This document shows positions 16,176-24,367 of a stretch of DNA of 64,000 nucleotides, one piece after another. The notes beneath the pieces were generated by a model. That model saw only the letters and a list, made by a program, of their open reading frames with translations, was not told where the DNA came from and did not search any database. Origin of the DNA: an uncultured Sphingomonadaceae bacterium (GTDB lineage Bacteria; Pseudomonadota; Alphaproteobacteria; Sphingomonadales; Sphingomonadaceae); contig CANMBD010000003.1 of NCBI GenBank assembly GCA_947495985.1, positions 124,001-188,000 on the forward strand, read 5' to 3'. Each line of letters starts with the position of its first letter. Position 1 is the stretch's first letter. A program made the translations under genes and the position numbers.

Positions 16176-17369
16176 ATGCAACTTAATATATTTCAGCAAC
16201 AGCCCCACGCAGTCCTCCCAATAGGCGAACATGATGACCGCGTGCGGCAGGAATTTAGCAAAAGTTTCCGGCAATATATTCAGAACGAACTTCTGCCTGG
16301 ACTGACGCCTGTTTTTGAAGGCCGCGCTTCAAGGAAATTTGAGAACGAAAATGGCCACCCGCCGACTGACCGTCACGAGATCCGTAAGGCAATGGTTCCT
16401 GATGTCTATTTCCAGACTTACGCATCGGCAACCCGCATCGCGCAGGAAATGCTCTGGGAGTCAGTCATCATGCCATTGCAGAAAGATCTGCCAGAATTGA
16501 CCGATAAAGCCGCTGCTCTTTCCGATCAATCAAACTCGCCGCTCGAAACTGATTCAGATTTTTCGGTACCCCGCTACATCAGCGAGCTTGATATTCATTG
16601 CATGCCCGGCGGCTATGCCACGAGCCATGCCGAAAATGATATTGCTGCAGGCGCGCTTTATGACCGCGGGGTCTATCTCTATTCCATGGGCTTTATGGGC
16701 CCCGATAATGACGATATGGGACAGTCGGTTTGCAACTATATCAAACGCAATCTTCCAGAATTTTTTCCACAATATATCCTGGATCTGGGCTGCACCATTG
16801 GACACTCCACACTTCCTTATAAAAAGGAGTTTCCGGACGCCGATGTGACCGGGATTGACGTCGCAGCCCCTTGCATCCGCTATGCGCATGCCCGCGCTGC
16901 TGCGATGGGTCATGATGTAGGATTTCTGCAAAGAAACGCCGAAAATACAGGATTTGAAGATGGCAGCTTTGATCTGATTGTCAGTCATATCTTGCTGCAT
17001 GAAACCAGTGGCAAGGCGATGCCGAAAATCTTCGAGGAATGCTACCGGTTGCTGAAACCCGGGGGCTATATGATCCATGCCGATCTACCGCCATTCGAAA
17101 AAATGGGGCCGTTCATGCAATTCATTCTGGATAACGAGACTTATTATAACAACGAACCCTTTTGGGGTGCGATGCGGACAATGGACCAGATCCAGCTGGC
17201 GACAGATGCCGGTTTCGATCCTGATTCCGTCCGGTTTGATACGGCCCCGATGGCGGTAATGGAATTATCTGCAGAGGATCAAGCTGAACTGGAAGACCGC
17301 GAATTTGTTGCGGGTGAATATGCTCCCGGTGGCGGCTGGGAAGTCTTGATTGCAAGAAAGGATCCTTGA
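16176..17369 (+). CDS. SAM-dependent class I methyltransferase, paralogue B
   Basis: A 397-residue paralogue of the product of 12302-13498. Shared landmarks are EIRKAM, DIHCMPGGY...ENDIAAGALYDRG, YILDLGCTIGHS (SAM motif I, about residue 201), TGIDVAAPCIRYAHARA and LLHETSGKAMPKI. The start at 16176 is preferred because AGAGG precedes it and the similarity begins there, although the frame is open further upstream. The two paralogues diverge from one operator, which suggests paired or sequential use. It is followed with a TGATG overlap by a small acidic protein, so the two are translationally coupled. Confidence 0.82.
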   Translation: MQLNIFQQQPHAVLPIGEHDDRVRQEFSKSFRQYIQNELLPGLTPVFEGRASRKFENENGHPPTDRHEIRKAMVPDVYFQTYASATRIAQEMLWESVIMPLQKDLPELTDKAAALSDQSNSPLETDSDFSVPRYISELDIHCMPGGYATSHAENDIAAGALYDRGVYLYSMGFMGPDNDDMGQSVCNYIKRNLPEFFPQYILDLGCTIGHSTLPYKKEFPDADVTGIDVAAPCIRYAHARAAAMGHDVGFLQRNAENTGFEDGSFDLIVSHILLHETSGKAMPKIFEECYRLLKPGGYMIHADLPPFEKMGPFMQFILDNETYYNNEPFWGAMRTMDQIQLATDAGFDPDSVRFDTAPMAVMELSAEDQAELEDREFVAGEYAPGGGWEVLIARKDP

Positions 17370-17743
17370 TGTCCGATAGTTTTCAGGAAGACGGTCCAAT
17401 CCCCGAACTCAGACGCCACGCAAAGGGTAAGCGTCCCGGTTTTTATGAAACCGAAGGCATGGACGAAGCCATGTCAATGATCATGGTGCTGGCGAGTGAA
17501 TTTTGCGTTTTGCGAGATCGTGTCGATACAATTGAACATATTGCCCGGATAAAGGGTGTGGATCTGGCTAAAGAAATAGAGAGTTTCGAGCCTGATCTAG
17601 CGATCCTCGAAGAACGGGAGAAACGGCGGCAGGGGTTTTTGGAACGACTCTATTATGTGACGCAGAAGAAAGCTGCCGAACAATCTAGCAACGATACGGA
17701 AGAACGTTACCACGAAGTGCTGAAAGATATTGCTGAAACCTAG
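17369..17743 (+). CDS. Small acidic helical protein of unknown function, coupled to methyltransferase B
   Basis: A 124-residue protein that I do not recognise. It has no signal peptide or membrane segment. It is charged and predicted helical: a DTIEHIARIKGVDLAKEIESFEPDLAILEEREKRRQGFLERLYYV stretch suggests a coiled coil or helical hairpin, preceded by a motif containing RPGFYETEGMDEAM. The ATG overlaps the stop of the methyltransferase (TGATG). Tight coupling suggests a partner or adaptor subunit (inference). Confidence 0.7.
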   Translation: MSDSFQEDGPIPELRRHAKGKRPGFYETEGMDEAMSMIMVLASEFCVLRDRVDTIEHIARIKGVDLAKEIESFEPDLAILEEREKRRQGFLERLYYVTQKKAAEQSSNDTEERYHEVLKDIAET

Positions 17744-17796
17744 CGGGTTGGATTGGCCAAGATACACTAAAATAAGCAGCAAGTGAGGGCTATGTT

Positions 17797-19029
17797 ATGA
17801 ATCCGATGCGACGGTCACTTGGAATTGGGTTTTCCGTGCTCACTGCGCTTCTGTTGACGGCGTGCCAGCATATTGGGCAAACAACCGCTTCGACAAGCTG
17901 GAAAGATCGGCCCGCTTCGGCAGAATCCGCCTATCTCGAGCGCTTTGCTGCCGTGGCAAAAGCGGGCGGTTATTTGTCTTATGACATATTGAAGCCGGTT
18001 CAGGGCGCGGATGCGCGCTTTATGACCAAATCGGACCAGGACAGTTCACCAATCTCCAAATCCGCGATTGAAAAAGTAATGAATTACGCGGGCGCTACCA
18101 ATAGCTCTGCGTTGCTTATTTGGCATGATGGAGAGCTTGTTGCTGAACGCTATTTTGGCGATACCAAAGTTGACTCCGCGTTGGTGTCGAAGTCTCTGGC
18201 AAAGCCGCTTTCGGCCATCGCTATTGGCCGAGCCATCAAAATGGGGGATATAGCAAGTCTCGACCAATCGGTATCAGATTTCATCACGGAATGGCGCGGC
18301 ACTCCCAAAGCAAAAATGACCATCCGGCATGTTCTGGCCATGCAGACAGGCTTCTTGGAACAGGCATTTGCGCCAGGACCAGATAATCATTGGGCACGCG
18401 CCTATATGGACCCTTACCACGAGCGTTATCTTATCCACGAATATCCGCTGACCGACGAACCGGGGTCAACCTATGCTTACAGTAATGCTGCAGCCGATCT
18501 TATCGCCGTCATTATCGCTCGTGCAACGGAACAGAGCTATGATGAATTTATTGGAAAGCAGGTTCTGACTCCGATCGGAGCAGTCGGTGGCACCATCTGG
18601 CTAAACCGGGCAAACGGATTTCCCCACTCGGGTTGCTGTATCAATCTACCGGCTCAAAGTTGGTTGAAGCTTGCAATTTTACTGTCGGAAAATGGACGCG
18701 TCGGAGCTGAACAAATATTGCCTCAAAACTTTGTCGCCGAAATGCGTAAGCCATCTGCGCATAATCTCTATTACGGGTTGGGAGTGTGGTTGGGGCAGCC
18801 TTATGCCGAGCGACGGGGTTTTATGGGACCGAAATCCTCAGCACCAAAAGTTTTGCACAGCGCGCCTTATCTGGCAGATGATCTGTTTCTTTTCGATGGC
18901 AATGGTAATCAGGTCGCGTACATTATCCCATCCGAGAAAATGGTGATCCTCCGATTGGGCTCATCGCCGCCCAAATCGGTTGTGTGGGACAATAGTTTTC
19001 TCCCCAATACAATCTTGAGTGAGTTTTAG
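17797..19029 (+). CDS. Beta-lactamase-fold serine hydrolase, lipoprotein (second copy type)
   Basis: A 410-residue class C beta-lactamase-family protein. The signal ends in the lipobox LLTAC (Cys about 23). The SxxK motif is SLAK (Ser about 133) and the second motif is YSN in YAYSNAAADLIAV. Layout and several blocks (TIRxxLxMxxG, EMRKPSAHNLYYGLGVWLG, LFDGNGNQVAYIIPSEKMVILRLG) parallel the product of 10107-11300, so each arm of the bidirectional locus ends in one such hydrolase. It begins 53 bp after the small acidic gene. Probable periplasmic esterase or amidase; substrate unknown. Confidence 0.85.
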   Translation: MNPMRRSLGIGFSVLTALLLTACQHIGQTTASTSWKDRPASAESAYLERFAAVAKAGGYLSYDILKPVQGADARFMTKSDQDSSPISKSAIEKVMNYAGATNSSALLIWHDGELVAERYFGDTKVDSALVSKSLAKPLSAIAIGRAIKMGDIASLDQSVSDFITEWRGTPKAKMTIRHVLAMQTGFLEQAFAPGPDNHWARAYMDPYHERYLIHEYPLTDEPGSTYAYSNAAADLIAVIIARATEQSYDEFIGKQVLTPIGAVGGTIWLNRANGFPHSGCCINLPAQSWLKLAILLSENGRVGAEQILPQNFVAEMRKPSAHNLYYGLGVWLGQPYAERRGFMGPKSSAPKVLHSAPYLADDLFLFDGNGNQVAYIIPSEKMVILRLGSSPPKSVVWDNSFLPNTILSEF

Positions 19030-19125
19030 CTTGAAGTTTCCCTCCACGGGATAAAGCAAAGCCGATGTGCGTTTTGCGGCATTGGTGAATGCTGGCTATT
19101 TGGCTACTATAGTTGAACAGGGCCA

Positions 19126-19359
19126 TTGGTTTTGGGCCAATTCGAGGATCTTGAAACGGCATTGTACTTTTCCGTCGTGTCGATAACGACGCTCGGTTAT
19201 GGTGATATTGTTCTGGGCAAGGACTGGCGGTTGCTGTCCGGATTGATCGCTGCCAATGGCCTCATCCTGTTTAGCGTGGCAACGGCATTCTTCTTCGAAT
19301 TTTTCAGGCAGTTGACCAAAGCGCAATCGGCTTCGTCATCGACAGAAGAGCGGGACTAA
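19126..19359 (+). pseudogene. Remnant of a two-helix potassium channel
   Basis: About 77 codons encode the pore and last helix of an ion-channel protein: a pore helix with LETALYFSVVSITTLGYGD, where TTLGYGD is the selectivity filter, then a hydrophobic helix ending ATAFFFEFFRQL. The first transmembrane part is absent: upstream in-frame sequence meets a TGA at 19114-19116, and other frames do not supply it. Read as the 3' remnant of a gene cut when neighbouring DNA was inserted or deleted. Confidence 0.65.
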
Positions 19360-19400
19360 TTTTGTTCACGAATAGAAGAGTTTTCCTGGCAAATGCTAAT

Positions 19401-19425
19401 GTCCGCTTTTGCGCCCAAAGCGGTC
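19401..19425. repeat. Short hairpin repeat (GTCCGCTTT...AAAGCGG), copy 1
   Basis: GTCCGCTTT, a 7-bp loop, then AAAGCGG followed by TC: a near-perfect hairpin of a type found again at 26181 and 27771. It lies between the truncated channel gene and the first TetR gene, at the border between two modules. Confidence 0.5.
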
Positions 19426-19487
19426 ACTAACTTGCGGCTGCATTATCCCGAGAGCGAACTGTCTGCAGGTGGCACGCAGACTTCCGA

Positions 19488-20093
19488 CTAGACACGGTGC
19501 GCATCTAGGAAGCGGCGAACCATCGCCAAGCCTGCAGCCTTGCTTGCTTTGAACGCTCCAGTCTCTTGCAACAGAAGAGCGAGCTTGCAGATCATCGCAT
19601 TAGTCATCCTGCCGAAAAGAACCGGATCATCGATGTCGAGTTCGCCGCGCGCCTTCAACGCCTTCATGTTCGCGATCAACAGTCCGCCCGAATGGGCTTC
19701 GTCAATCTCGAGGTACCTTCCCTCGCCGAGTACAGCGGGCGCGCTCTGGACAACGATCTTTGCGTAGTCTGGTTCGAGGCAAATTTCGAGATAGGCATCG
19801 ATCCCGGCAAGAAGCATATGCCAAGGGTCATTGAACTCGCTGGCCCTGCGTTTGACCTTGGTGGCCGCACGAGCGCTGAGATGCTCAACGACTGCATCGA
19901 ACAAGTCCAGCTTACCATCAAAATGGTGGTAAAATGCGCCCCTTGTGACGCGGGCGGCCTTCGAGATCGCTTCAGTTCCGGCAGCGGCAAATCCGTCCCT
20001 AGAGAATACTCGTTGCGCAGCATCGATAAGCGCCGCGCGTGTCATATCACTGTATTCCTCACGTCGAGATTTGGCTGGCGTTTTCGTGCTCAT
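19488..20093 (-). CDS. TetR-family transcriptional regulator
   Basis: A 201-residue TetR regulator. The HTH lies in the first 55 residues (ALIDAAQRVFSRDGFAAAGTEAISKAARVTRGAFYHHFDGKLDLF), followed by a ligand-binding domain. Start at 20093 (MSTKTPAKSRREEY) is chosen because the HTH follows at the normal distance; a longer frame would run through the operator. It is divergent from a six-gene run starting at 20190, with a perfect palindrome at 20139-20155 between them, so it probably represses itself and that run. Confidence 0.9.
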   Translation of the reverse strand: MSTKTPAKSRREEYSDMTRAALIDAAQRVFSRDGFAAAGTEAISKAARVTRGAFYHHFDGKLDLFDAVVEHLSARAATKVKRRASEFNDPWHMLLAGIDAYLEICLEPDYAKIVVQSAPAVLGEGRYLEIDEAHSGGLLIANMKALKARGELDIDDPVLFGRMTNAMICKLALLLQETGAFKASKAAGLAMVRRFLDAHRV

Positions 20094-20138
20094 GGAAAAC
20101 CTATCGCATAGCGACGCAACGAATGCACTTGCAATCTC

Positions 20139-20155
20139 ACATACATAATGTATGT
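20139..20155. promoter_or_regulatory. Probable TetR operator (8-bp perfect inverted repeat)
   Basis: ACATACAT-A-ATGTATGT, two perfectly complementary 8-bp arms around one base. Placed between divergent starts at 20093 and 20190, as is typical for autoregulated TetR systems. Confidence 0.8.
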
Positions 20156-20189
20156 CACATGGCAATTGTCTCGAAAAGGAGTTGAGATC

Positions 20190-20651
20190 ATGGAAACAGA
20201 GCGCATGTTTGAGCTCGTAACCGCCTTAGGGCGCGCCAAGAGCGCTCAGAACGTGACTGAAGCGATGAAATATCAGCATCCCGACATGGTGCTGAGTACA
20301 CCTGCATTTGGCTCGACCGTAACGGGTCACGAAGCCAACGCTGTCTCACTATCGCGATTTTTCAAGTGGTTCCCAGACTACAATGTTGAGATTGAGGGCT
20401 ATGCTGGAGACGGCAAGGCGCTGACAATCTGGGGCCGGGTGCAAATGACTTGGACGGGCGATCACCTCGGTGTCGAACCTAATGGTGAGACTGCCGATCT
20501 GCCAGTGTTCATGCAGTTCAGGTTCAACGACGAGCTGATCGCTAGTGAGCTGTTCTTCATCGATCTCGCAGATCTGTGTGCGCAATCGGGAGTTTCAACC
20601 GACGTAGTGCGCGCACGTCTTTTCGACCGCCAATCCGCAACCGCGGCTTAA
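20190..20651 (+). CDS. SnoaL-like (NTF2-fold) protein
   Basis: A 153-residue alpha+beta-barrel protein of the SnoaL/NTF2-like superfamily (MFELVTALGRAKSAQNVTEAMKYQHPDMV, then FKWFPDYNVEIEGYAGDG and FMQFRFNDELIASELFFIDLADL). Such proteins act as cyclases, isomerases or dehydratases, or only bind ligands. Start at 20190 follows AAGGAG at the right spacing; an upstream in-frame ATG lies inside the operator. First gene of the TetR-controlled run. Confidence 0.78.
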   Translation: METERMFELVTALGRAKSAQNVTEAMKYQHPDMVLSTPAFGSTVTGHEANAVSLSRFFKWFPDYNVEIEGYAGDGKALTIWGRVQMTWTGDHLGVEPNGETADLPVFMQFRFNDELIASELFFIDLADLCAQSGVSTDVVRARLFDRQSATAA

Positions 20652-20668
20652 GGGAAGGACCTTTCATC

Positions 20669-21181
20669 ATGCATCAAGCTTACGGAGTGAGCTCCGAGAC
20701 TGCCGGTCCTGCGCCCAGCAAGATTGGTTTTACCCACGCGTTTGAAATGCACTACAAGCTGATTGGGCCGATCGATTTCGGCATTGCTGCAAACGGACGC
20801 CGCGTTCTGTTTACAACTGATGGTGGCATCTTCGAAGGACCGAAAATCAGGGGCGTGATTTTGCCCGGCGGAAGCGACTGGGCGTTGACGGGAGCGAATG
20901 GCGCAAGTCAGCTCGACGTAAACATCGCGCTCAAGGCAGAGAATGGCGACTTAATCCACGGCCGCTGGACCGGATTCATGCACACCGAACCGGAGATCGC
21001 GATGTGCATCCCGTTCGCGGAAAAGCGTGCGACGATGGACCCGAGTAGAGTCTATTTCCGTGTCGCGCCGATGTTTGAAACGGCAAGTACTCAGCACGCT
21101 TGGCTTGCGCGCAACCTCTTTGTCGCTTCGGCTCAGTTTACGCGCGACGGGATCAGTTACCGCGTGATGAAGGTCGACTGA
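20669..21181 (+). CDS. DUF3237-family protein
   Basis: A 170-residue protein fitting DUF3237 (GPIDFGIAANGRRVLFTTDGGIFEGPKIRGVILPGGSDWAL, later RVAPMFETASTQHAWLARNLFVASA). The family forms small beta-barrels of unproven function that often sit in aromatic or terpenoid catabolic clusters. Start at 20669 follows AAGGGAAGGA. The preceding stop is 17 bp away and the next gene starts 2 bp after its stop. Confidence 0.8.
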   Translation: MHQAYGVSSETAGPAPSKIGFTHAFEMHYKLIGPIDFGIAANGRRVLFTTDGGIFEGPKIRGVILPGGSDWALTGANGASQLDVNIALKAENGDLIHGRWTGFMHTEPEIAMCIPFAEKRATMDPSRVYFRVAPMFETASTQHAWLARNLFVASAQFTRDGISYRVMKVD

Positions 21182-21183
21182 TC

Positions 21184-21996
21184 ATGAGTGCGTCGCACAA
21201 AATCACGTCGGAAAAGGCCAGACGATTTACCTCCCTTCACGTCCCCGGCGATCCGTTGATACTCTACAATTGCTGGGATGCGCTGACCGCTAGGTTGGCC
21301 GCAAGCGCTTTCCCTGCGATAGCCACCAGCTCAGGCGCTATCGCAACCGCGCAAGGGTTTCAGGATGGTGAAAACACGCCTCTTGATCTCTTGCTGGACT
21401 TGGTTGAGCGGATAGTGGACGGTGTCGCCGCACCGGTTTCATGCGACATCGAAGCCGGATACTCGGATGCTCCGGCCAGCGTCGCTGATACCTGCGAGAA
21501 GCTGATCGAGTGCGGTACCGTCGGGATTAACCTCGAGGATGGCCTTTCGCAAGGCAAGCGCACGCTCGTCGATGCCGACGCCCACGGTCGCAAGATCGCC
21601 GCCATCCGCGAGCGGGCCGAAAAGATCGGTGTTCCCTTCTTCATTAATGCGCGAACCGACCCATACATTCTTGGTCAAGGATCTCCCGAAGAGCAGCTTG
21701 TGGAGGTGAAGCGGCGTGCGAACATCTACGCCTCCTGCGGTGCAAGCGGTCTCTTCGTACCGCGGCTCATCGATCTCGGTCAGATAGCCGATCTCGTGGG
21801 CACGATTGATCTGCCGATCAATATCATGGCTGAGGAGAGCGCTCCCTCGATCGACGAACTCGCCAAGGTCGGCGTCGCCCGTGTCAGCCTAGGAGGCTGG
21901 CCAATTATCGCATTCTCGCAAGCCTTTGGCGACGCGACTGCCAAGTTCGCCGGGTCGCTGGACTATTCGGCGATCGCGATACGACACGGAAGCTGA
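21184..21996 (+). CDS. Isocitrate lyase / PEP mutase-superfamily protein
   Basis: A 270-residue (beta/alpha)8 protein of the PEP mutase/ICL superfamily. Visible marks are ILYNCWDALTARL, DIEAGYSD (Mg-binding region), INLEDG, INARTD and the late MAEESAPSIDELAKVGVARVSLGGWP. Relatives cleave or form C-C or C-P bonds next to a carboxylate (methylisocitrate lyase, oxaloacetase, phosphonopyruvate hydrolase). The lyase-type KKCGH loop is not evident, so this belongs to the broad uncharacterised group. Third gene in the TetR-controlled run. Confidence 0.8.
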   Translation: MSASHKITSEKARRFTSLHVPGDPLILYNCWDALTARLAASAFPAIATSSGAIATAQGFQDGENTPLDLLLDLVERIVDGVAAPVSCDIEAGYSDAPASVADTCEKLIECGTVGINLEDGLSQGKRTLVDADAHGRKIAAIRERAEKIGVPFFINARTDPYILGQGSPEEQLVEVKRRANIYASCGASGLFVPRLIDLGQIADLVGTIDLPINIMAEESAPSIDELAKVGVARVSLGGWPIIAFSQAFGDATAKFAGSLDYSAIAIRHGS

Positions 21997-21998
21997 GC

Positions 21999-22481
21999 AT
22001 GGTTGAGGTAAGAGCGCTCACTAGCTCCGATCATGCTAGCTGGTCACGGCTTTGGGATGGATATCTCGAATTCTATCACGTTGATCTTGATAACGAGGTT
22101 TGGGATGCTGCATGGCAACGCCTTACAGATCCGACGTCCGGTATTGATGGTGCCATGTCGCATATCGACGGCGAAGCGGTCGGTCTTGTGCATTGGTTCG
22201 CGCATCCCTCGCTTTGGCGCGTCGAGCCGATCGTCTATCTACAGGATCTTTTCATCGCCAAGTCTGAGCGTGGACAGGGGCATGGTCGCGCGCTGATCGA
22301 GCATGTCTATAGGACCGCTGATGCCGGCGGCGCCGCAGATGTCTACTGGCACACGCACGAAAGCAATGCCGATGCAATGATGCTTTACGACCGGATCGCA
22401 TCGCGCACCGGCTTCCTGCACTACAGGCACATTCTCGCCGCGCCGTTCGTTCAGCGGGCTCCGACTGAGGACACGGAATGA
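21999..22481 (+). CDS. GNAT-family N-acetyltransferase
   Basis: A 160-residue acetyltransferase with the acetyl-CoA P-loop SERGQGHGRALIEHV (Q/RxxGxG/A pattern) after the beta strand YLQDLFIA, and the late HESNADAMMLYDRIASRTGF segment. Substrate unknown. It begins 3 bp after the previous stop and overlaps the next gene by 4 bp (ATGA). Confidence 0.85.
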   Translation: MVEVRALTSSDHASWSRLWDGYLEFYHVDLDNEVWDAAWQRLTDPTSGIDGAMSHIDGEAVGLVHWFAHPSLWRVEPIVYLQDLFIAKSERGQGHGRALIEHVYRTADAGGAADVYWHTHESNADAMMLYDRIASRTGFLHYRHILAAPFVQRAPTEDTE

Positions 22482-22978
22482 TGACGGATAATCTGCTGCC
22501 GATCGCCGCGGGCTATGGCTGCATCGATCCTGCCGAAATGGCGAGTTATTCCGGCCTTGAATTCTTCAAACGCCTCAAGGCAGGCGAAATACCGGGTGCG
22601 CCGATCAGCCGCATCGTGCCGATGAAGATCGAAAAGGTAAGCGAAGGTTGCATTGGCTGGGCGACCCACGCCACGCCTGATCTGCTCAATCCAATGGGAG
22701 GCGTTCACGGCGGGTATTACATGACTGTCCTAGACAGTTGCCTGGGTTGCGCTGTGCATGCGGCGCTTCCCGCCGGACGCGGCTACACGACACTCGAGGT
22801 CAAGACCAACTTAATCAAGCCTGTGAAGCCCGACGGCACAATCTACTATGCCGAAGGCAAGGTGCTGAAAGTGGGGCGCCGGATCGGCACCTCAGAAGCG
22901 CGCATCTATGACGAGGCTGGAAGCCTCTATGCGCATGGCACATCCACATGCCTGATCTTCGACGCACCAGGGCTCTGA
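22478..22978 (+). CDS. PaaI-type hotdog thioesterase
   Basis: A 166-residue hotdog-fold protein of the PaaI/4HBT group: NPMGGVHGGYYMTVLDSCLGCAVHAAL is the active-site helix region and LEVKTNLIKPVKPDG a core strand. Hydrolyses an acyl-CoA, probably a pathway intermediate or dead-end CoA ester. Starts at the ATGA overlap with the GNAT gene. Confidence 0.85.
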   Translation: MMTDNLLPIAAGYGCIDPAEMASYSGLEFFKRLKAGEIPGAPISRIVPMKIEKVSEGCIGWATHATPDLLNPMGGVHGGYYMTVLDSCLGCAVHAALPAGRGYTTLEVKTNLIKPVKPDGTIYYAEGKVLKVGRRIGTSEARIYDEAGSLYAHGTSTCLIFDAPGL

Positions 22979-23024
22979 GCGCGGGGCGCGCGGCTAAATT
23001 TCTTTGAACAACACGGAGCAAACA

Positions 23025-23425
23025 ATGAGAGAGATTATACGCGATCAACTAAACCGTTCGGTACCTTTCGCGTCGCACACTGGAATAGCGATCGACGAGA
23101 TTCGAGATGGTGAGGCGATCGCAAGCCTTGAGCAAAGCGACGTCACTATCAATCATATCGGCACCCAACACGCAGGAGCGCTCTTCACTTTGGGTCAGGC
23201 AGCCTCCGGCCCTTGGCAGCGAATGCGACAATCGCGTACTCACGCATTGCCAAGGGTACCATTACGGCTCGTGCTACGATTTCAGATAAAGCTACCAGCC
23301 TACGTGACGCGCTCGATGAGGTAGGCAAAGTTACTTTTATGGTGACAGTCTCACTCAGCGATCGAGATGGAGAGCAAGTCGCAAAGATGAACGTCGATTG
23401 GTATGTCAGTCTCAATGAACAGTGA
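23025..23425 (+). pseudogene. DUF4442/hotdog thioesterase gene broken by an internal deletion
   Basis: The first frame (from ATG 23025, after GGAG) encodes REIIRDQLNRSVPFASHTGIAIDEI...HIGTQHAGALFTLGQAAS, the N-terminal half of a DUF4442-like hotdog domain. The second half (RPLAANATIAYSRIAKGTITARATIS...MNVDWYVSLNEQ, ending at 23425) lies in another frame from about 23200. About twenty residues of the central helix expected in the family are missing at the junction, so a small out-of-frame deletion near 23200-23212 explains the break better than a single-base error. Confidence 0.7.
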
Positions 23426-23571
23426 CTATAACTACAGGTGCACGGTAGATAGTCAGAGTCCCTATCCAATGAGCAGACAGTCGGGTTCTGGGTCGGGAGC
23501 CGAAAGCCCGGTTTTTAGTAGCCCGGCGCTGAAAGCAGACAGTCTGCAACCGGCCCACTTGGAGCCGCAGC

Positions 23572-24261
23572 TTAATCTCGCAAATTGAGTGTGACGGCGC
23601 CGGTGGGGATCCTGTCTCGCACTGCCTCCGATATCCGTTCCATTTCGGGCTCCGTCGGAACGCTCCCACCCAAGATCGTACCGATCCTGGCGAGAGTATG
23701 AGCAATCGCGCTTTCGCGTGCTTGTTCCGAGATTGGCATTGTGTCCATGGCGTCGCTAGTCAGCGCGGTTACCAATCCATGCACTAAGGTCAGGATCAGC
23801 ATCGCATCTCGCTCAAGCATGGCTTCATCGATGTCAGGCCTATGGGCATATTCCAACCCAGACAGACAGTCCTTCAGAAGAAGATAGCTGCGTTCGGCTT
23901 TCTCAAGCATCACGGGGTGCTCTGAACGATCAGGCAAGGTTGTTGAGAACATCAGCCGGTATTTGAGCGGGTGTTTGAGTGCGAACTCGATATAGGCCAG
24001 CCCCATCGCCAATAGCTCGTCCTCGGTCCGTGAGGATCTCGTTCGCTTATCGAGGAATACAGCAAAGTCGGCGAAAGCGTCGGCAACCACCTCAGCCAGC
24101 AAATGTTCGCGTGACGCAAAGTGCTTATAGGGCGCCTGATGCGAGACACCGAGGCGCCGAGCGACCTTGCGCAGGCTAAGTCCCTCAATCCCGTCTTTTT
24201 CAATCGTACGTATCGCCTCCGACAAACAGGCTTCGCGAAGGTTGGTGCGCGATGTGCTCAT
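23572..24261 (-). CDS. TetR-family transcriptional regulator
   Basis: A 229-residue TetR regulator. The HTH is LSEAIRTIEKDGIEGLSLRKVARRLGVSHQAPYKHFASREHLLAEV, and the C-terminal domain is of the WHG type (TetR_C_13-like: GLAYIEFALKHPLKYRLMFS). Start at 24261 follows GAGGGATC; the longer open frame would cover the operator region. It is divergent from an SDR/membrane-protein pair with two opposed operator copies between. Confidence 0.9.
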   Translation of the reverse strand: MSTSRTNLREACLSEAIRTIEKDGIEGLSLRKVARRLGVSHQAPYKHFASREHLLAEVVADAFADFAVFLDKRTRSSRTEDELLAMGLAYIEFALKHPLKYRLMFSTTLPDRSEHPVMLEKAERSYLLLKDCLSGLEYAHRPDIDEAMLERDAMLILTLVHGLVTALTSDAMDTMPISEQARESAIAHTLARIGTILGGSVPTEPEMERISEAVRDRIPTGAVTLNLRD

Positions 24262-24310
24262 GATCCCTCTCATCCTAGACCGCCTCGATCTCAAGGCCTT
24301 GGCACCGCGA

Positions 24311-24351
24311 GTTGACACCGTCAACCTCGTTGGTAAGTTGACGGTGTCAAC
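24311..24351. promoter_or_regulatory. Twin TetR operator: two opposed copies of GTTGACACCGTCAAC
   Basis: GTTGACACCGTCAAC at 24311-24325 and its exact reverse complement GTTGACGGTGTCAAC at 24337-24351, separated by 11 bp. Each copy is itself an imperfect palindrome (GTTGAC...GTCAAC). It sits between the TetR start (24261) and the SDR start (24368). Confidence 0.8.
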
Positions 24352-24367
24352 CAGAGGCGATTCGAAG

